64,000 nucleotides of DNA from Bacillus crepusculi (GCF_014764715.1 NZ_JACXXE010000002.1:124001-188000); one strand, 5' to 3'; positions 50,737 to 58,812 are shown, counted from the stretch's first letter. Notes: generated by a model not told the origin, from the sequence alone. Translations and numbers: made by a program.

Positions 50737-50750
50737 TATAATCATCCAAG

Positions 50751-50786
50751 AAGCTAGCTTCGTGTCAAAACGAAGCTAGCTTTTTT
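50751..50786 (+). terminator. Terminator of pta
   Basis: AAGCTAGCTTCG (50751-50762) / CGAAGCTAGCTT (50771-50782), then T. It separates pta from the LXG locus. Confidence 0.92.
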
Positions 50787-50906
50787 ATGTGAATTAGGTA
50801 TTAAAACCCAATACATACGATTCATTTTTTATTAAATTCATTTTCAATCATATGCCTCTTGTTCTAGGAAATGGTAATATAACGGAGGACTATTTGAGGA
50901 ATAGGG

Positions 50907-51317
50907 GTGTTGACGATATCTGGAATCATCATCGGATATAAAACGGCCTTGTATTCGTTAAAGGCAGACATATCCATAAAAAAAGAACAAATCACAGAAC
51001 TGAGCATGTGCCGAACAGAAGTAAAAGGGGCAAAAGCGGCCCTATCAGATGCCAGCAAAAAAATCACTCATCCCGATCTGACATCACATACATGGTTTGG
51101 AAGTCTGGCAGATACATTTGATGGCCTTCGGGATGAGATGGCCTCCGCCAGTCAAGAGATAAAGGGTGCACAGCTAACCAATCTATTGAATCGAATCGAT
51201 GAAAAAATCAGTGACCTGACAGCAGATATCCATTCGTTAGAACATGAAATTCATTCGGTTGAAAGAAAAATAGAGAAAGAAAAGCAGAAACAACTGGAAG
51301 AAAAAAGAGGGAAATAA
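50907..51317 (+). CDS. LXG-locus accessory protein (DUF5082/YwqH-like)
   Basis: 136 residues, all helical, with long heptad-like stretches (SLKADISIKKEQITEL; RIDEKISDLTADIHSLEHEIHSVERKI) and a WFGSLAD turn in the middle, resembling WXG100-like helical hairpins. The layout matches the YwqH-type DUF5082 proteins that precede LXG toxins and aid their delivery by the type VII secretion system. The start is GTG at 50907 or TTG at 50910; an AGGAATAGGG purine run precedes them. First gene of the accessory locus. Confidence 0.75.
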   Translation: MLTISGIIIGYKTALYSLKADISIKKEQITELSMCRTEVKGAKAALSDASKKITHPDLTSHTWFGSLADTFDGLRDEMASASQEIKGAQLTNLLNRIDEKISDLTADIHSLEHEIHSVERKIEKEKQKQLEEKRGK

Positions 51318-51318
51318 C

Positions 51319-51597
51319 ATGAGTAGAGAAATCAAAATAGACGCCAGTGAGGCGAAAAAAGCATTAAAACATGTAAAACAAGCAGGCGCTCATGTCCATT
51401 TAACACTACCAAAAACCATCAAAGGGAAAAATGAGCTCTCCACCACAGAACAGATAGAAAAGATCAACCAGCAATTGAATGCACTAAGTACATCCTATAT
51501 AGAGATACTTCAGAAACAGCTTGTACAAACAGAACAAGCGGTGAACACCATGATTGAAACAGACAAGGCGCTTGCTTCTAGCAGTAAAAGAAAATAA
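51319..51597 (+). CDS. LXG-locus accessory protein (DUF5344/YwqI-like)
   Basis: 92 residues, helical, Lys-rich, ending in basic SSKRK. Resembles B. subtilis YwqI (DUF5344), the second small partner of LXG toxins. The ATG at 51319 is 1 bp after the previous stop, with GAGGG in the preceding codons. Probably binds the LXG domain before secretion. Confidence 0.75.
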   Translation: MSREIKIDASEAKKALKHVKQAGAHVHLTLPKTIKGKNELSTTEQIEKINQQLNALSTSYIEILQKQLVQTEQAVNTMIETDKALASSSKRK

Positions 51598-51608
51598 AGG
51601 AGAACGCA

Positions 51609-53303
51609 ATGAAAACCCTTGACGCCTTTGCGCTAATCAATGGAATTGATCAAACACTGAATTCGTTAAAGCAGCAATCACAAAACATCAGCTCACTAGA
51701 AAAACAAATCGACCACATCATCTCACTTGATGATGCACTAAAGGGAGAGGCAGGGCAAGCCATTCGAGCATTTTATACAGAATGCCATATTCCTTTCTTG
51801 CAATTCTTTCAGGTTGTCATTGAGGAATACAGTTCTGCGCTCAAAAAAACAAAGCAGGCACTTCATGCCCTTGAATCAAATCAACACGGTTTTATTTCAC
51901 AAACATTTATCGAACACGAACTTGATTCAGGTTTAAAAAAAGCGGAGCGAGCGATTTCTGACATCGTATCAGATGTAAGCCAGGCGATCGGCAGGGTCAG
52001 TCATATCGTTCACTTGCCTCATGTAGACGAGTCTGCTTTTCAACAGAGCTATCAAAAAGCGTGGCTTGAGACATCCAGAACCATTGGACTGCTCCATGCC
52101 TTTGACAGAGAACAAACAAGTGCTATGAATGAAACAACAAGTGCATTGCAAACAATGAAGCAATACATCAACACTTTAAGCACCATGTTCACCGGTCCAA
52201 AAATCGAGATCACCAGCTATCAAAAGGGATCTATTTTCAAAGATACAAAAGAAGAAAAAGTAAGCAGCACGATCAGCGGATTGAATGACAAAATAGACAA
52301 CCCGAAAGACAATCCGATGATGATCATGCTGGAGAAATTGAGAGAGAAAGAACAGGCGAATGTGGATACGGTGGTTCGGAATGACACCCATAAAAACATC
52401 AGTAAACAAATCACAGTAAACGATCCATCGCTTACGCCATTGCAAAGGGAAGCCGTGAACGGGAAAAACAAGATTCATAGAGACATCAGGGTCATAAATG
52501 GTAAACTATTCAACGTAAAAGGCATTAAAAGGTTAAAAGAATTCGACATCGCAGATGAAGTCGTCACGGACCCGTCGAATATTGATTTTATTGGCGGGAG
52601 ATATACCGTTTACGCTAATAAACAAATCATTCGAACGTATATCGCAAACGGCGAAGTAAGAATAGAAGAAGTCGACAAAATTCCAGAAAGCCGCAGCCAT
52701 GGCAACGCTAAACGCATATTAGACGGTGAAGTCGTCTCAATCACTGAAAACATCATCCTAGAATACAGCGGCATCTACGACGGCTTCCGAGCCGTTACTG
52801 GCAAAGACCCAGAAACCAGCAGAAACATCAGCAGCACAGACCAAGCCTTATCCGCAGCCTCTATCATCCCAATCACGAAAATAGTGAAGGTTGGGAAATA
52901 TGTTTTTAGGTTGGAGCAAGGGAAGAATGTGAAGAGGGTTAAAACACCTGCTTACGGTAAACAATCCGTACCTAAAGGACCTTACCGTGAAGTAAATGGT
53001 TTCCCTGCAAAAGTAAAATCAGGAGCTCAAGAAAAACATATTCCAGAAACACCAAATTACAAGCAAGAAGTAGCAAACGGAAAAAAGAAAAGCATTTTTT
53101 ACGGAGATAATAAAAAGGCACAAGAATTGCTGGATAAATATGCAGGGACAGGCAAGGAATTGGGTAAGAATAAAGAAAGGATAGACTTTGGCCAAGCGAT
53201 AGGAAAATACTATAATATTGATACTGGAAAGTATGAAGAGACTACTAAGGGAATGATACATTATGGGAAAGATGGTGCTCACATCGTACCAGCGAGGCCT
53301 TAA
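51609..53303 (+). CDS. LXG polymorphic toxin with toxin-50-like C-terminus
   Basis: 564 residues. N-terminal LXG domain (about 1-210: MKTLDAFALINGIDQTL, with helical repeats), a linker, a pre-toxin TG-like segment near 390-440 (IYDGFRAVTGKDPETSRNIS, AASIIPITKIVKVGKY), and a C-terminal toxin of about 85 residues. That end (KHIPETPNYKQ, LLDKYAGTG, NKERIDFGQAIGKYY, GMIHYGKDGAHIVPARP) fits the polymorphic toxin type 50 (Ntox50, presumed nuclease) family. LXG toxins are secreted by type VII systems to kill competing bacteria. The C-terminal coding part is clearly more AT-rich than the front. GGAGAA precedes the ATG. Confidence 0.85.
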   Translation: MKTLDAFALINGIDQTLNSLKQQSQNISSLEKQIDHIISLDDALKGEAGQAIRAFYTECHIPFLQFFQVVIEEYSSALKKTKQALHALESNQHGFISQTFIEHELDSGLKKAERAISDIVSDVSQAIGRVSHIVHLPHVDESAFQQSYQKAWLETSRTIGLLHAFDREQTSAMNETTSALQTMKQYINTLSTMFTGPKIEITSYQKGSIFKDTKEEKVSSTISGLNDKIDNPKDNPMMIMLEKLREKEQANVDTVVRNDTHKNISKQITVNDPSLTPLQREAVNGKNKIHRDIRVINGKLFNVKGIKRLKEFDIADEVVTDPSNIDFIGGRYTVYANKQIIRTYIANGEVRIEEVDKIPESRSHGNAKRILDGEVVSITENIILEYSGIYDGFRAVTGKDPETSRNISSTDQALSAASIIPITKIVKVGKYVFRLEQGKNVKRVKTPAYGKQSVPKGPYREVNGFPAKVKSGAQEKHIPETPNYKQEVANGKKKSIFYGDNKKAQELLDKYAGTGKELGKNKERIDFGQAIGKYYNIDTGKYEETTKGMIHYGKDGAHIVPARP

Positions 53304-53325
53304 AATGATGAATCGGAGGTAAAAA

Positions 53326-53658
53326 ATGGGTTATGATTCTTTGATTGGAACATTAATAAAGTATGAAAAAAAAGATATGATTTTGGAATGGAATAGTGGA
53401 TTGAAAATCTTAGGAAAACTAGATACAGTTTTTGAAACAAATAATATGTTAGATGAAGATGATATTAATTTTACAGAATATATTGCTGCTGCTTTCCAAG
53501 TAAATGATATTCTTTCTCATCCTAATGAAAACAGTGGCGGTGTATACGATTGGTTAATTCAAGAGAAAAGCTCTTTAGTTGAGATATCTCTTTATGATGA
53601 TCCACCAAATAAGATTTTGGTAGATGGTCAAATAGTATGGGAATTGGCAGATGAGTAA
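53326..53658 (+). CDS. Probable cognate immunity protein of the LXG toxin
   Basis: 110 residues, acidic, no signal peptide or membrane helix ([25 protein letters not shown]...). It starts 22 bp after the toxin with GGAGG upstream. Position directly behind the toxin and strongly AT-rich codon use like the toxin end identify it as the expected immunity gene. I do not recognise the family. Confidence 0.7.
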   Translation: MGYDSLIGTLIKYEKKDMILEWNSGLKILGKLDTVFETNNMLDEDDINFTEYIAAAFQVNDILSHPNENSGGVYDWLIQEKSSLVEISLYDDPPNKILVDGQIVWELADE

Positions 53659-53899
53659 CAATTGACATCTTAGAATTTTAAAATCAAAGCCTTCGGTAAG
53701 AGGGCCTTTTTATTATTTATGAGTTAGTGAAATATGTTTCAAGTTGATCGTTGGCAAAACCGGTTTCTGTAGGTTCCTAACTGGGGCAGTTTGGGCTGAA
53801 AAATGATAGCGCATGTGTATCATCAAAGCTCAATAAATATTATTAACAGTAAAGTACCATTGAATGATTTAAATAAAACCTTGAAAATAGGAGCATTAA
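53659..53899 (+). other. Intergenic stretch within the toxin locus
   Basis: About 240 bp. It holds a weak hairpin followed by T residues (AAAGCC…GGCCTTTTT near 53695-53712), probably ending the toxin–immunity transcript. A short open frame (53803-54015) overlaps the next gene and lacks a ribosome site. The sequence may be a remnant of an older cassette, but I see no recognisable fragment. Confidence 0.4.
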
Positions 53900-54160
53900 A
53901 TGAACAAAAAACAACAACTAACGAAACAAATCCAAACGATCATCAACATCCTAGAAAAAGAATATTCACAAGAAATCAATCAAGGTGTTCTCCAATTAAT
54001 ATACAAAAGATATAAAAATGCACAAAGGATCATTCAGAACAATGAAGATCTCCAAAAAATTGTGATCATTGGCGGGGTAAGAGCTTATTTGGATAGTTAT
54101 AATGACTATCTAAACCCCTTTCTAGATGAATTACATAAAGCAGAGAGTTTGCTTAAATAA
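53900..54160 (+). CDS. Small helical protein in LXG locus, unknown
   Basis: 86 residues, helical and charged (LTKQIQTIINILEKEYSQEI; YLDSYNDYLNPFLDELHKAESLL). No recognised domain. ATAGGAG lies 9 bases before the ATG. Its place in the tail of a polymorphic-toxin locus suggests an orphan immunity protein, which is inference. Confidence 0.6.
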   Translation: MNKKQQLTKQIQTIINILEKEYSQEINQGVLQLIYKRYKNAQRIIQNNEDLQKIVIIGGVRAYLDSYNDYLNPFLDELHKAESLLK

Positions 54161-54232
54161 TAGATAGGACGGTTGTCTGTAGTACTGGAATCAAGTCTTG
54201 TATTGGGCAGCAAAACAGAGAAAGGAATACCT

Positions 54233-54514
54233 ATGGAACATAAACAAAACAAAAGCAAAAAAACATCCAATTGGCTATTAAGTATCAGTATTCTTATTGT
54301 TATAGGAACAGCTTTGATGAGAGGAGTTTCTTACTCAGATGCTGATTATCGCGGTTTCCCTATTGATTGGCTAGTTCTGCACGGACATCATACTTTTGAA
54401 TTTCTATTGTGGGGTTTTATACTCGATGTGCTCATTTACTATTTTCTTTTAAAAATGCTCCTTCGTTTGTATAAAAGGGTGATGAAAAAATCAGCTACTA
54501 GAGGAGGCTCTTAA
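54233..54514 (+). CDS. Small two-helix membrane protein in LXG locus
   Basis: 93 residues. Basic N-terminus (KQNKSKKTS), a helix (about 14-30), an external loop with YRGFPIDWLVLHGHHTFE, a second helix (LLWGFILDVLIYYFLLKMLL) and a basic C-terminus. The ATG at 54233 has AAAGGA upstream; the open frame reaches back to 54173 without a signal. Function unknown; a membrane-located immunity protein is one possibility. Confidence 0.6.
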   Translation: MEHKQNKSKKTSNWLLSISILIVIGTALMRGVSYSDADYRGFPIDWLVLHGHHTFEFLLWGFILDVLIYYFLLKMLLRLYKRVMKKSATRGGS

Positions 54515-54515
54515 A

Positions 54516-54911
54516 ATGCTCAATTTACCTCAAAACCCAAATCTTCACGTGAATAAACCAGCAAGTGACATACACATCAAAAAGGCAGAATCCCAGCTAA
54601 ACATGGTGCTGCCCCGTGCTTATAAGGCTTTGCTAAAACAGACAAATGGATGTTCCATTGGAGGCGACCTGCTTCTATACGGAACTGGGGACATAGTGGA
54701 ACGCAATGCAACGTGGGAAGTTCATCATTATGCAAGCGGCTATGTAGCCATTGGCGACGATGGCGGCGGGCAAGTATTTCTTATGCGGCAGGCAGAAGAG
54801 GAGAAAAAAGTGTGGATTGTCGATGCTGGTGTGATAGACCCTCAGCATGCGGAGTTGGTGGCTGAAGACTTGTTGAGTTGGGTAAGTGAGGGCTGTTTCA
54901 TAGAAGTTTAG
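54516..54911 (+). CDS. SMI1/KNR4 (SUKH) family protein, likely immunity protein
   Basis: 131 residues. The SUKH pattern is visible: SDIHIKKAESQLNMVLPRAYKALLKQTNG, then LLLYGTGDI and YVAIGDDGGGQVFLM. SUKH proteins are the commonest immunity family of bacterial polymorphic toxins. No cognate toxin remains beside it, so it is probably an orphan immunity gene. It starts 1 bp after the membrane protein stop; AGAGGAGG is the ribosome site. Confidence 0.8.
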   Translation: MLNLPQNPNLHVNKPASDIHIKKAESQLNMVLPRAYKALLKQTNGCSIGGDLLLYGTGDIVERNATWEVHHYASGYVAIGDDGGGQVFLMRQAEEEKKVWIVDAGVIDPQHAELVAEDLLSWVSEGCFIEV

Positions 54912-54932
54912 TCTATTAAGGAGATGATCGAT

Positions 54933-55049
54933 TTGCCGTGGAACACAATGATCGCTGCATGCCTCGTGGTTGGGGTTCCTGTCGTTTTGATTGCAGCTGT
55001 TTATTTCATCGCGAAAAGGAAGAACAAGAAAACCAAAGCATCCAGTTGA
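54933..55049 (+). CDS. 38-residue single-helix membrane peptide
   Basis: TTG at 54933 with AAGGAG (54918-54923) 9 bases upstream opens a 38-codon frame. The product has one transmembrane helix ([21 protein letters not shown]) and a basic cytosolic tail ([11 protein letters not shown]). The strong ribosome site, typical topology and the terminator directly behind it support a real small gene. Function unknown. Confidence 0.65.
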   Translation: MPWNTMIAACLVVGVPVVLIAAVYFIAKRKNKKTKASS

Positions 55050-55085
55050 AAAGCTCTGTGACGTTCCTTGTCATAGAGCTTTTTT
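55049..55085 (+). terminator. Terminator behind the small membrane peptide
   Basis: AAAAGCTCTGTGAC (55049-55062) / GTCATAGAGCTTTT (55070-55083), one G-U pair, then T. It closes the accessory region before lipL. Confidence 0.9.
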
Positions 55086-55104
55086 CTCTCTCATTCTCCC
55101 TCCA

Positions 55105-55113
55105 TGTTATAAT
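55105..55113 (+). promoter_or_regulatory. Extended -10 promoter of lipL
   Basis: TGTTATAAT is an exact TGnTATAAT element 35 bp upstream of the lipL start; no clear -35. Confidence 0.5.
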
Positions 55114-55147
55114 AAACACAGTTTATGAACGAGAGGATATGCAGGAG

Positions 55148-55993
55148 ATGAAAAATGAACCTATTGAGTTACTGACACAGCCGACATGGCGAATCATAGA
55201 TCAATCGAGCCTTGGTCTTTATGTGGACCCGAAGCAATCCTTTGCAATGGATGATACGCTTTGCGCGTCGGTGGGGAAGGGCCTTTCACCAGCGACAGCG
55301 CGTTCTTGGGTGCACCACAATACGATCGTTCTTGGGATTCAGGATACAAGGCTTCCATTTCTTCAAGATGGTGTGAAACTTCTTGAGGAGGAGGGGTATC
55401 GCGTCATTGTACGCAATTCAGGCGGTCTTGCTGTGGTGCTGGATGAAGGCGTACTGAATGTGTCTTTAATTTTTGCGGAACAAAAGAAAGGCATTGATAT
55501 TGACCGAGGATATGATGCAATGGTGGAATTGATCCGCCGGATGCTGTCGATGTATGAGGTGGAGATTGAAGCCTATGAAATTGTGGGCTCTTACTGTCCA
55601 GGTAGCTATGATTTAAGCATCAATGGAAAGAAATTTGCCGGCATTTCTCAGCGCAGATTACGCGGAGGGGTCGCTGTGCAAATCTATTTGTGTGCAGATG
55701 GAAGCGGGCGTGAGCGTGCCGATTTGATCCGTCGTTTTTATAACGCCGCCTTAAAGGACAAACGACAAGAGGTCAAGGCAGTGTTTCCCGATATACAGCC
55801 TGAGACGATGGCATCCCTATCAGAATTAACTGGAGAACCAATTGACTGTGCGCTTCTCATGCGTCTTTTACTAGAAGAACTCCAAAAGCTGAGTGATCAA
55901 CTGACAGCTTCAGGAATGACCACTGAGGAACAGCTAGAGTTTGAGAAAAACATGACGCGGATGATTGAGCGAAATGAGAAAGTGTTCTCGTAA
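55148..55993 (+). CDS. lipL: Octanoyl-[GcvH]:protein N-octanoyltransferase LipL
   Basis: 281 residues. Transfers octanoyl from GcvH to E2 subunits by amidotransfer in lipoate synthesis. BPL/LplA fold; catalytic Cys150 in [15 protein letters not shown]. Also seen: [16 protein letters not shown] and [21 protein letters not shown]. The ATG at 55148 gives exactly the B. subtilis length. The upstream extension of the frame (to 54938) runs through the terminator and is rejected. In B. subtilis this gene lies next to pta; here the toxin locus lies between. Confidence 0.94.
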   Translation: MKNEPIELLTQPTWRIIDQSSLGLYVDPKQSFAMDDTLCASVGKGLSPATARSWVHHNTIVLGIQDTRLPFLQDGVKLLEEEGYRVIVRNSGGLAVVLDEGVLNVSLIFAEQKKGIDIDRGYDAMVELIRRMLSMYEVEIEAYEIVGSYCPGSYDLSINGKKFAGISQRRLRGGVAVQIYLCADGSGRERADLIRRFYNAALKDKRQEVKAVFPDIQPETMASLSELTGEPIDCALLMRLLLEELQKLSDQLTASGMTTEEQLEFEKNMTRMIERNEKVFS

Positions 55994-56025
55994 ACACATC
56001 CATCTTAAAAAATAGGGGTGACGTA

Positions 56026-56511
56026 ATGGAAAAGAAACTTCTGAAAGCCATTGAACTTCGAGAAAGTGGACATCTTCAAGAATCCAATGACATGCTCACC
56101 CGTCTTGTAGAAGAGTATCCAGACGATGCCTCTATTCATTATCAATGTGCTTGGAATTATGATTTGTTAGGAGAGGAAAGGCAAGCTGTCTTTTTTTATG
56201 AAAAGGCCATCGAGTTAGGGCTGTCTTCAGAGGAACTGGAAGATGCTTTACTAGGGTTAGGAAGTACATACAGAACCTTAGGTGAATATGAAAAGTCAAA
56301 ACAGGTATTCCTAAACGGGCTGGAAGCTTATCCGAATAACAAAGCCATTCAAACGTTCTATGCCATGACTTTGTATAATTTGAATGAACATAGCAAAGCG
56401 ATGGAGATATTACTGAACTGTTTAACTGAAACGACAAAGGATCCTACTATTTTGAGTTATCGAAAGGCCATTGATTTTTATTCAAATCAGTTAGATACAT
56501 TGTGGAAATAA
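56026..56511 (+). CDS. Tetratricopeptide-repeat protein
   Basis: 161 residues with about four TPR units (for example ASIHYQCAWNYDLLGEERQAVFFYEKAIELG and ALLGLGSTYRTLGEYEKSKQVFLNGLEAYP). Such proteins act as protein-binding scaffolds; the partner is unknown. Strong AGGGGTG site before the ATG. Confidence 0.85.
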   Translation: MEKKLLKAIELRESGHLQESNDMLTRLVEEYPDDASIHYQCAWNYDLLGEERQAVFFYEKAIELGLSSEELEDALLGLGSTYRTLGEYEKSKQVFLNGLEAYPNNKAIQTFYAMTLYNLNEHSKAMEILLNCLTETTKDPTILSYRKAIDFYSNQLDTLWK

Positions 56512-56543
56512 TCTGGTGAGTCATATAGAAAGGAAGGATTCCG

Positions 56544-56594
56544 GTGAAATCCAAAAACGGCAGTTACCTCTATTTACTATGGCTTCCTGTCATC
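56544..56594 (+). pseudogene. Truncated duplicate of the start of the 57615 gene
   Basis: GTG at 56544 with AAGGAAGG upstream opens the first 17 codons (VKSKNGSYLYLLWLPVI) of the small membrane gene found intact at 57615. The match (56545-56594 with 57616-57665) is exact for 50 bases and then stops. The frame continues with unrelated residues to a stop at 56675. Together with the downstream copy it forms direct repeats around an inserted gene. Confidence 0.85.
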
Positions 56595-56623
56595 AGGAGA
56601 AATGTATGTTTTTGGAAATGTTG

Positions 56624-56660
56624 TAGATCGACAAAACAATCAAGTCATTTTGTCGATCTA
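56624..56660. terminator. Hairpin after the inserted gene
   Basis: TAGATCGACAAAA (56624-56636) / TTTTGTCGATCTA (56648-56660), a perfect 13-bp stem next to the minus-strand stop. T-rich sequence follows only on the plus-strand side. Confidence 0.6.
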
Positions 56661-56666
56661 TCTTTA

Positions 56667-57491
56667 TTATTTTAATTCAACTTTATAGACAATATAAATG
56701 TTAGGATCAAAAGTGTATGTTCCGGGTTGATTAAATGTTGATGCAGAGACTTGGAAAGAATACTTCTGTTTAACAGGAACCCATGCTCCATTTGGATAAC
56801 CAGCTGGATAAACTTTGAAATCAGGGTATGTTGTGTTAATCCAAGTCATGCTAGAATTTGGGCGTATACTTCGTTTTAATGTATATATGCTTAATGAATT
56901 TCGACCGATGTCAGGACCATCAGTTCTAACTTCTGTTATGTAGCTATTATTCGGAATTGAACTGTCATTCGATAGGTCAAAGTTTTGTAGCGAGCTAGTT
57001 TTTTTAAATGACGTAATAGAAGTTTGATTAAGAGTAATCCTTTTTTCCATAACTGGTGAATACAGAACGGGCATTCCTACAGTAACATTTAATTCATATG
57101 GAAATTGATTTTTATCATCATCAGAAGGTTTAATGTAAATTAAATAATCTCCTTCCGTAACGGTAGGGAACTCAATTTGAGCTGTTCCTTCTTCATTGAT
57201 TGTACTTTTTCCTATTCCTCTACTTTGTGAAATGACTTCACTATTAGGATTAGTAATTTTGACATCAAATGTTTTAGGAGAACGAAGGGTTAGTTTTTCT
57301 GTCTTATTCATGCCAAGGTAGACTTTATAGATTCGGTGATCATCTGTATTTTTAATAGTTGTTTTAGATTCATCCGGAATGCTAAAAGCATTACTTCTTT
57401 TTAATTCAATCGGCTCATCTGCTGCCTGTGCGTTAAAGGATATAGTGCTTAATAATATAGTGATCACTAATCCAAATAAAAATTTCCTCAA
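56667..57491 (-). CDS. Secreted protein of unknown function (inserted cargo)
   Basis: 274 residues with a signal peptide (MRKFLFGLVITILLSTISFNAQA, cleavage about residue 23). The mature part is beta-rich; the middle (VKITNPNSEVISQSRGIGKS; QIEFPTVTEGDYLIYIKP) resembles a bacterial pre-peptidase or Ig-like fold, but no family is recognised. It is much more AT-rich than its neighbours and lies inside 50-bp direct repeats, so recent acquisition is likely. Ribosome site AAAGGGAG lies upstream of the ATG. Confidence 0.75.
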   Translation of the reverse strand: MRKFLFGLVITILLSTISFNAQAADEPIELKRSNAFSIPDESKTTIKNTDDHRIYKVYLGMNKTEKLTLRSPKTFDVKITNPNSEVISQSRGIGKSTINEEGTAQIEFPTVTEGDYLIYIKPSDDDKNQFPYELNVTVGMPVLYSPVMEKRITLNQTSITSFKKTSSLQNFDLSNDSSIPNNSYITEVRTDGPDIGRNSLSIYTLKRSIRPNSSMTWINTTYPDFKVYPAGYPNGAWVPVKQKYSFQVSASTFNQPGTYTFDPNIYIVYKVELK

Positions 57492-57614
57492 TTATCAACA
57501 ACTCCCTTTTAATTCATATATATGTATATCGGTATATGCTTTAAGAAGTTAATATAGTATATAAATTCATTTTATGTTTATTAGTTGTAGATTTTTTAAA
57601 AAGGAGAAATTGCA

Positions 57615-57848
57615 ATGAAATCCAAAAACGGCAGTTACCTCTATTTACTATGGCTTCCTGTCATCGTAGGAGCCGGCTACGGCATTTCACTTTTGGTGCC
57701 GTTTCTTCAGCCTGTACTGACACTTGGCATCGCAGGGCTGTATCTTTTTATCTTTGGTGATTTTCAGGTGAGACAGGTCAGGTATATCTTTATGTTCGTC
57801 TTTTTGATCAATGTCCTTTTTAGTGTGATGCTATTTTTGGATATATAA
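57615..57848 (+). CDS. Small membrane protein, unknown
   Basis: 77 residues with three hydrophobic segments (LLWLPVIVGAGYGISLLVP, LTLGIAGLYLFIFG, YIFMFVFLINVLFSVMLFL). AAAAAGGAG precedes the ATG. The first 50 bases are duplicated at 56545. Not recognised by name. Confidence 0.75.
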   Translation: MKSKNGSYLYLLWLPVIVGAGYGISLLVPFLQPVLTLGIAGLYLFIFGDFQVRQVRYIFMFVFLINVLFSVMLFLDI

Positions 57849-57882
57849 AAAAGTGCTTCCCGCAGGTGGGGAGCACTTTTTG
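57849..57882. terminator. Bidirectional terminator between the small membrane gene and rsfA
   Basis: AAAAGTGCTTCCC (57849-57861) / GGGGAGCACTTTT (57868-57880), one G-U pair. Confidence 0.9.
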
Positions 57883-58683
57883 TTATTCTGCCATTTTTTC
57901 GAGGTTGCCGTTACGGTCCATTTTAAAGGTTGGTGCGGCAGTGTCGTCATCCTCAAATAAAACTAGTTTTCTTGCACGGTTCATGATTTTGACGAGTGTT
58001 TCATAATCTTCTTGAATCGTGAGCTGATCCTTTTCAAGCTTTTTCACTTCAGCTTCTAGCTGCGAGACTTTATGTGATAGCTCGTTGTTTTCTCGTTTTA
58101 ACCGGTTGTTTTCCATACGTAAGGCAGAGGATTGCTGTCCATCGCCTTCATAGCGGCGTAAGAAATCAATGATGTCTTCAATGGTTAATTCCTGACGCTG
58201 TCTAAACGGATTGGCTTCTGGTTTTTTCTCGACACCGTGTGAAGCCTGTGACAATAAATGTGATAAACTAGCTAACTCTTCATTGTAGCTTTTATCGACA
58301 AACTGAAGCTGTTCTGCTGTTTCAGCCGCTGGCGCAAACGTTTCTTCCTTTGCTGGTTCCAGCTCCTCAGAAAATTCTTCCTGTGTGATCGTTTCTTCAA
58401 CTTGCGGTTGATAGAGCAAACGTTTTTTCGCAGGCTGTCCATTGCCGAGTGCACGCATACGTTGTTTACGCTGTTTTTTGGCAAGGGCCAAGGCTTTTTC
58501 ATATTGATGCCTCACGACAGCATTCCATCTAAAACCGCATGCCGCTGAGGTGCGGTTCAGCTTGTCTCCTACTTCTTCAAATGCATTCAGCTGTGTGCTA
58601 CCCTCTCTAACATGGCGTAAGACGGTTTCTGCCAGAAGGAGATCGTCTTCCTCTGACCAAGCATCTTGTCTTTGTTTTGACAT
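57883..58683 (-). CDS. rsfA: Prespore regulator RsfA
   Basis: 266 residues. N-terminal Myb/SANT-like DNA-binding domain ([21 protein letters not shown], then [21 protein letters not shown]), an acidic linker, and a C-terminal coiled coil (about 195-245: [28 protein letters not shown]). In B. subtilis RsfA (YwfN) modulates sigma-F-dependent genes in the forespore. A sigma-F promoter is visible upstream. Confidence 0.92.
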   Translation of the reverse strand: MSKQRQDAWSEEDDLLLAETVLRHVREGSTQLNAFEEVGDKLNRTSAACGFRWNAVVRHQYEKALALAKKQRKQRMRALGNGQPAKKRLLYQPQVEETITQEEFSEELEPAKEETFAPAAETAEQLQFVDKSYNEELASLSHLLSQASHGVEKKPEANPFRQRQELTIEDIIDFLRRYEGDGQQSSALRMENNRLKRENNELSHKVSQLEAEVKKLEKDQLTIQEDYETLVKIMNRARKLVLFEDDDTAAPTFKMDRNGNLEKMAE

Positions 58684-58714
58684 GTGTTTAAACCCCCATA
58701 TGATTTGATGGTAT

Positions 58715-58744
58715 TAGATTAGCCAAGTTCAAGAAGGTTTATAC
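58715..58744 (-). promoter_or_regulatory. Sigma-F/sigma-G promoter of rsfA
   Basis: On the minus strand GTATA (58740-58744) is 15 bases from GGCTAATCTA (58715-58724), against consensus GYATA-N15-GGnnAnAHTR with one mismatch. Agrees with forespore expression. Confidence 0.75.
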
Positions 58745-58812
58745 AAGTTTGCTAAAAGGATAGTGGAAAATACTAGCTTTTATGTGAACACATACCGGGC
58801 TTTCAATGCGTC

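Larger units (their letters stand above)
56545..57665 (+). repeat. Inserted segment bounded by 50-bp direct repeats
   Basis: Identical 50-bp repeats (56545-56594 and 57616-57665) bound a 1,071-bp period that contains a minus-strand secreted-protein gene. Sequence AGGAGAAAT also occurs just after the left repeat and just before the right one. No transposase is present. The arrangement suggests cargo gained by recombination within the target gene. Confidence 0.75.

Noticed and set aside
53803..54015. 70-codon frame in the toxin locus
   Set aside because: Overlaps the better supported gene at 53900 and lacks a start signal.
54938..55147. N-terminal extension of lipL by 70 codons
   Set aside because: It would run through a strong terminator and the 38-residue peptide gene; the ATG at 55148 gives exactly the expected LipL length.
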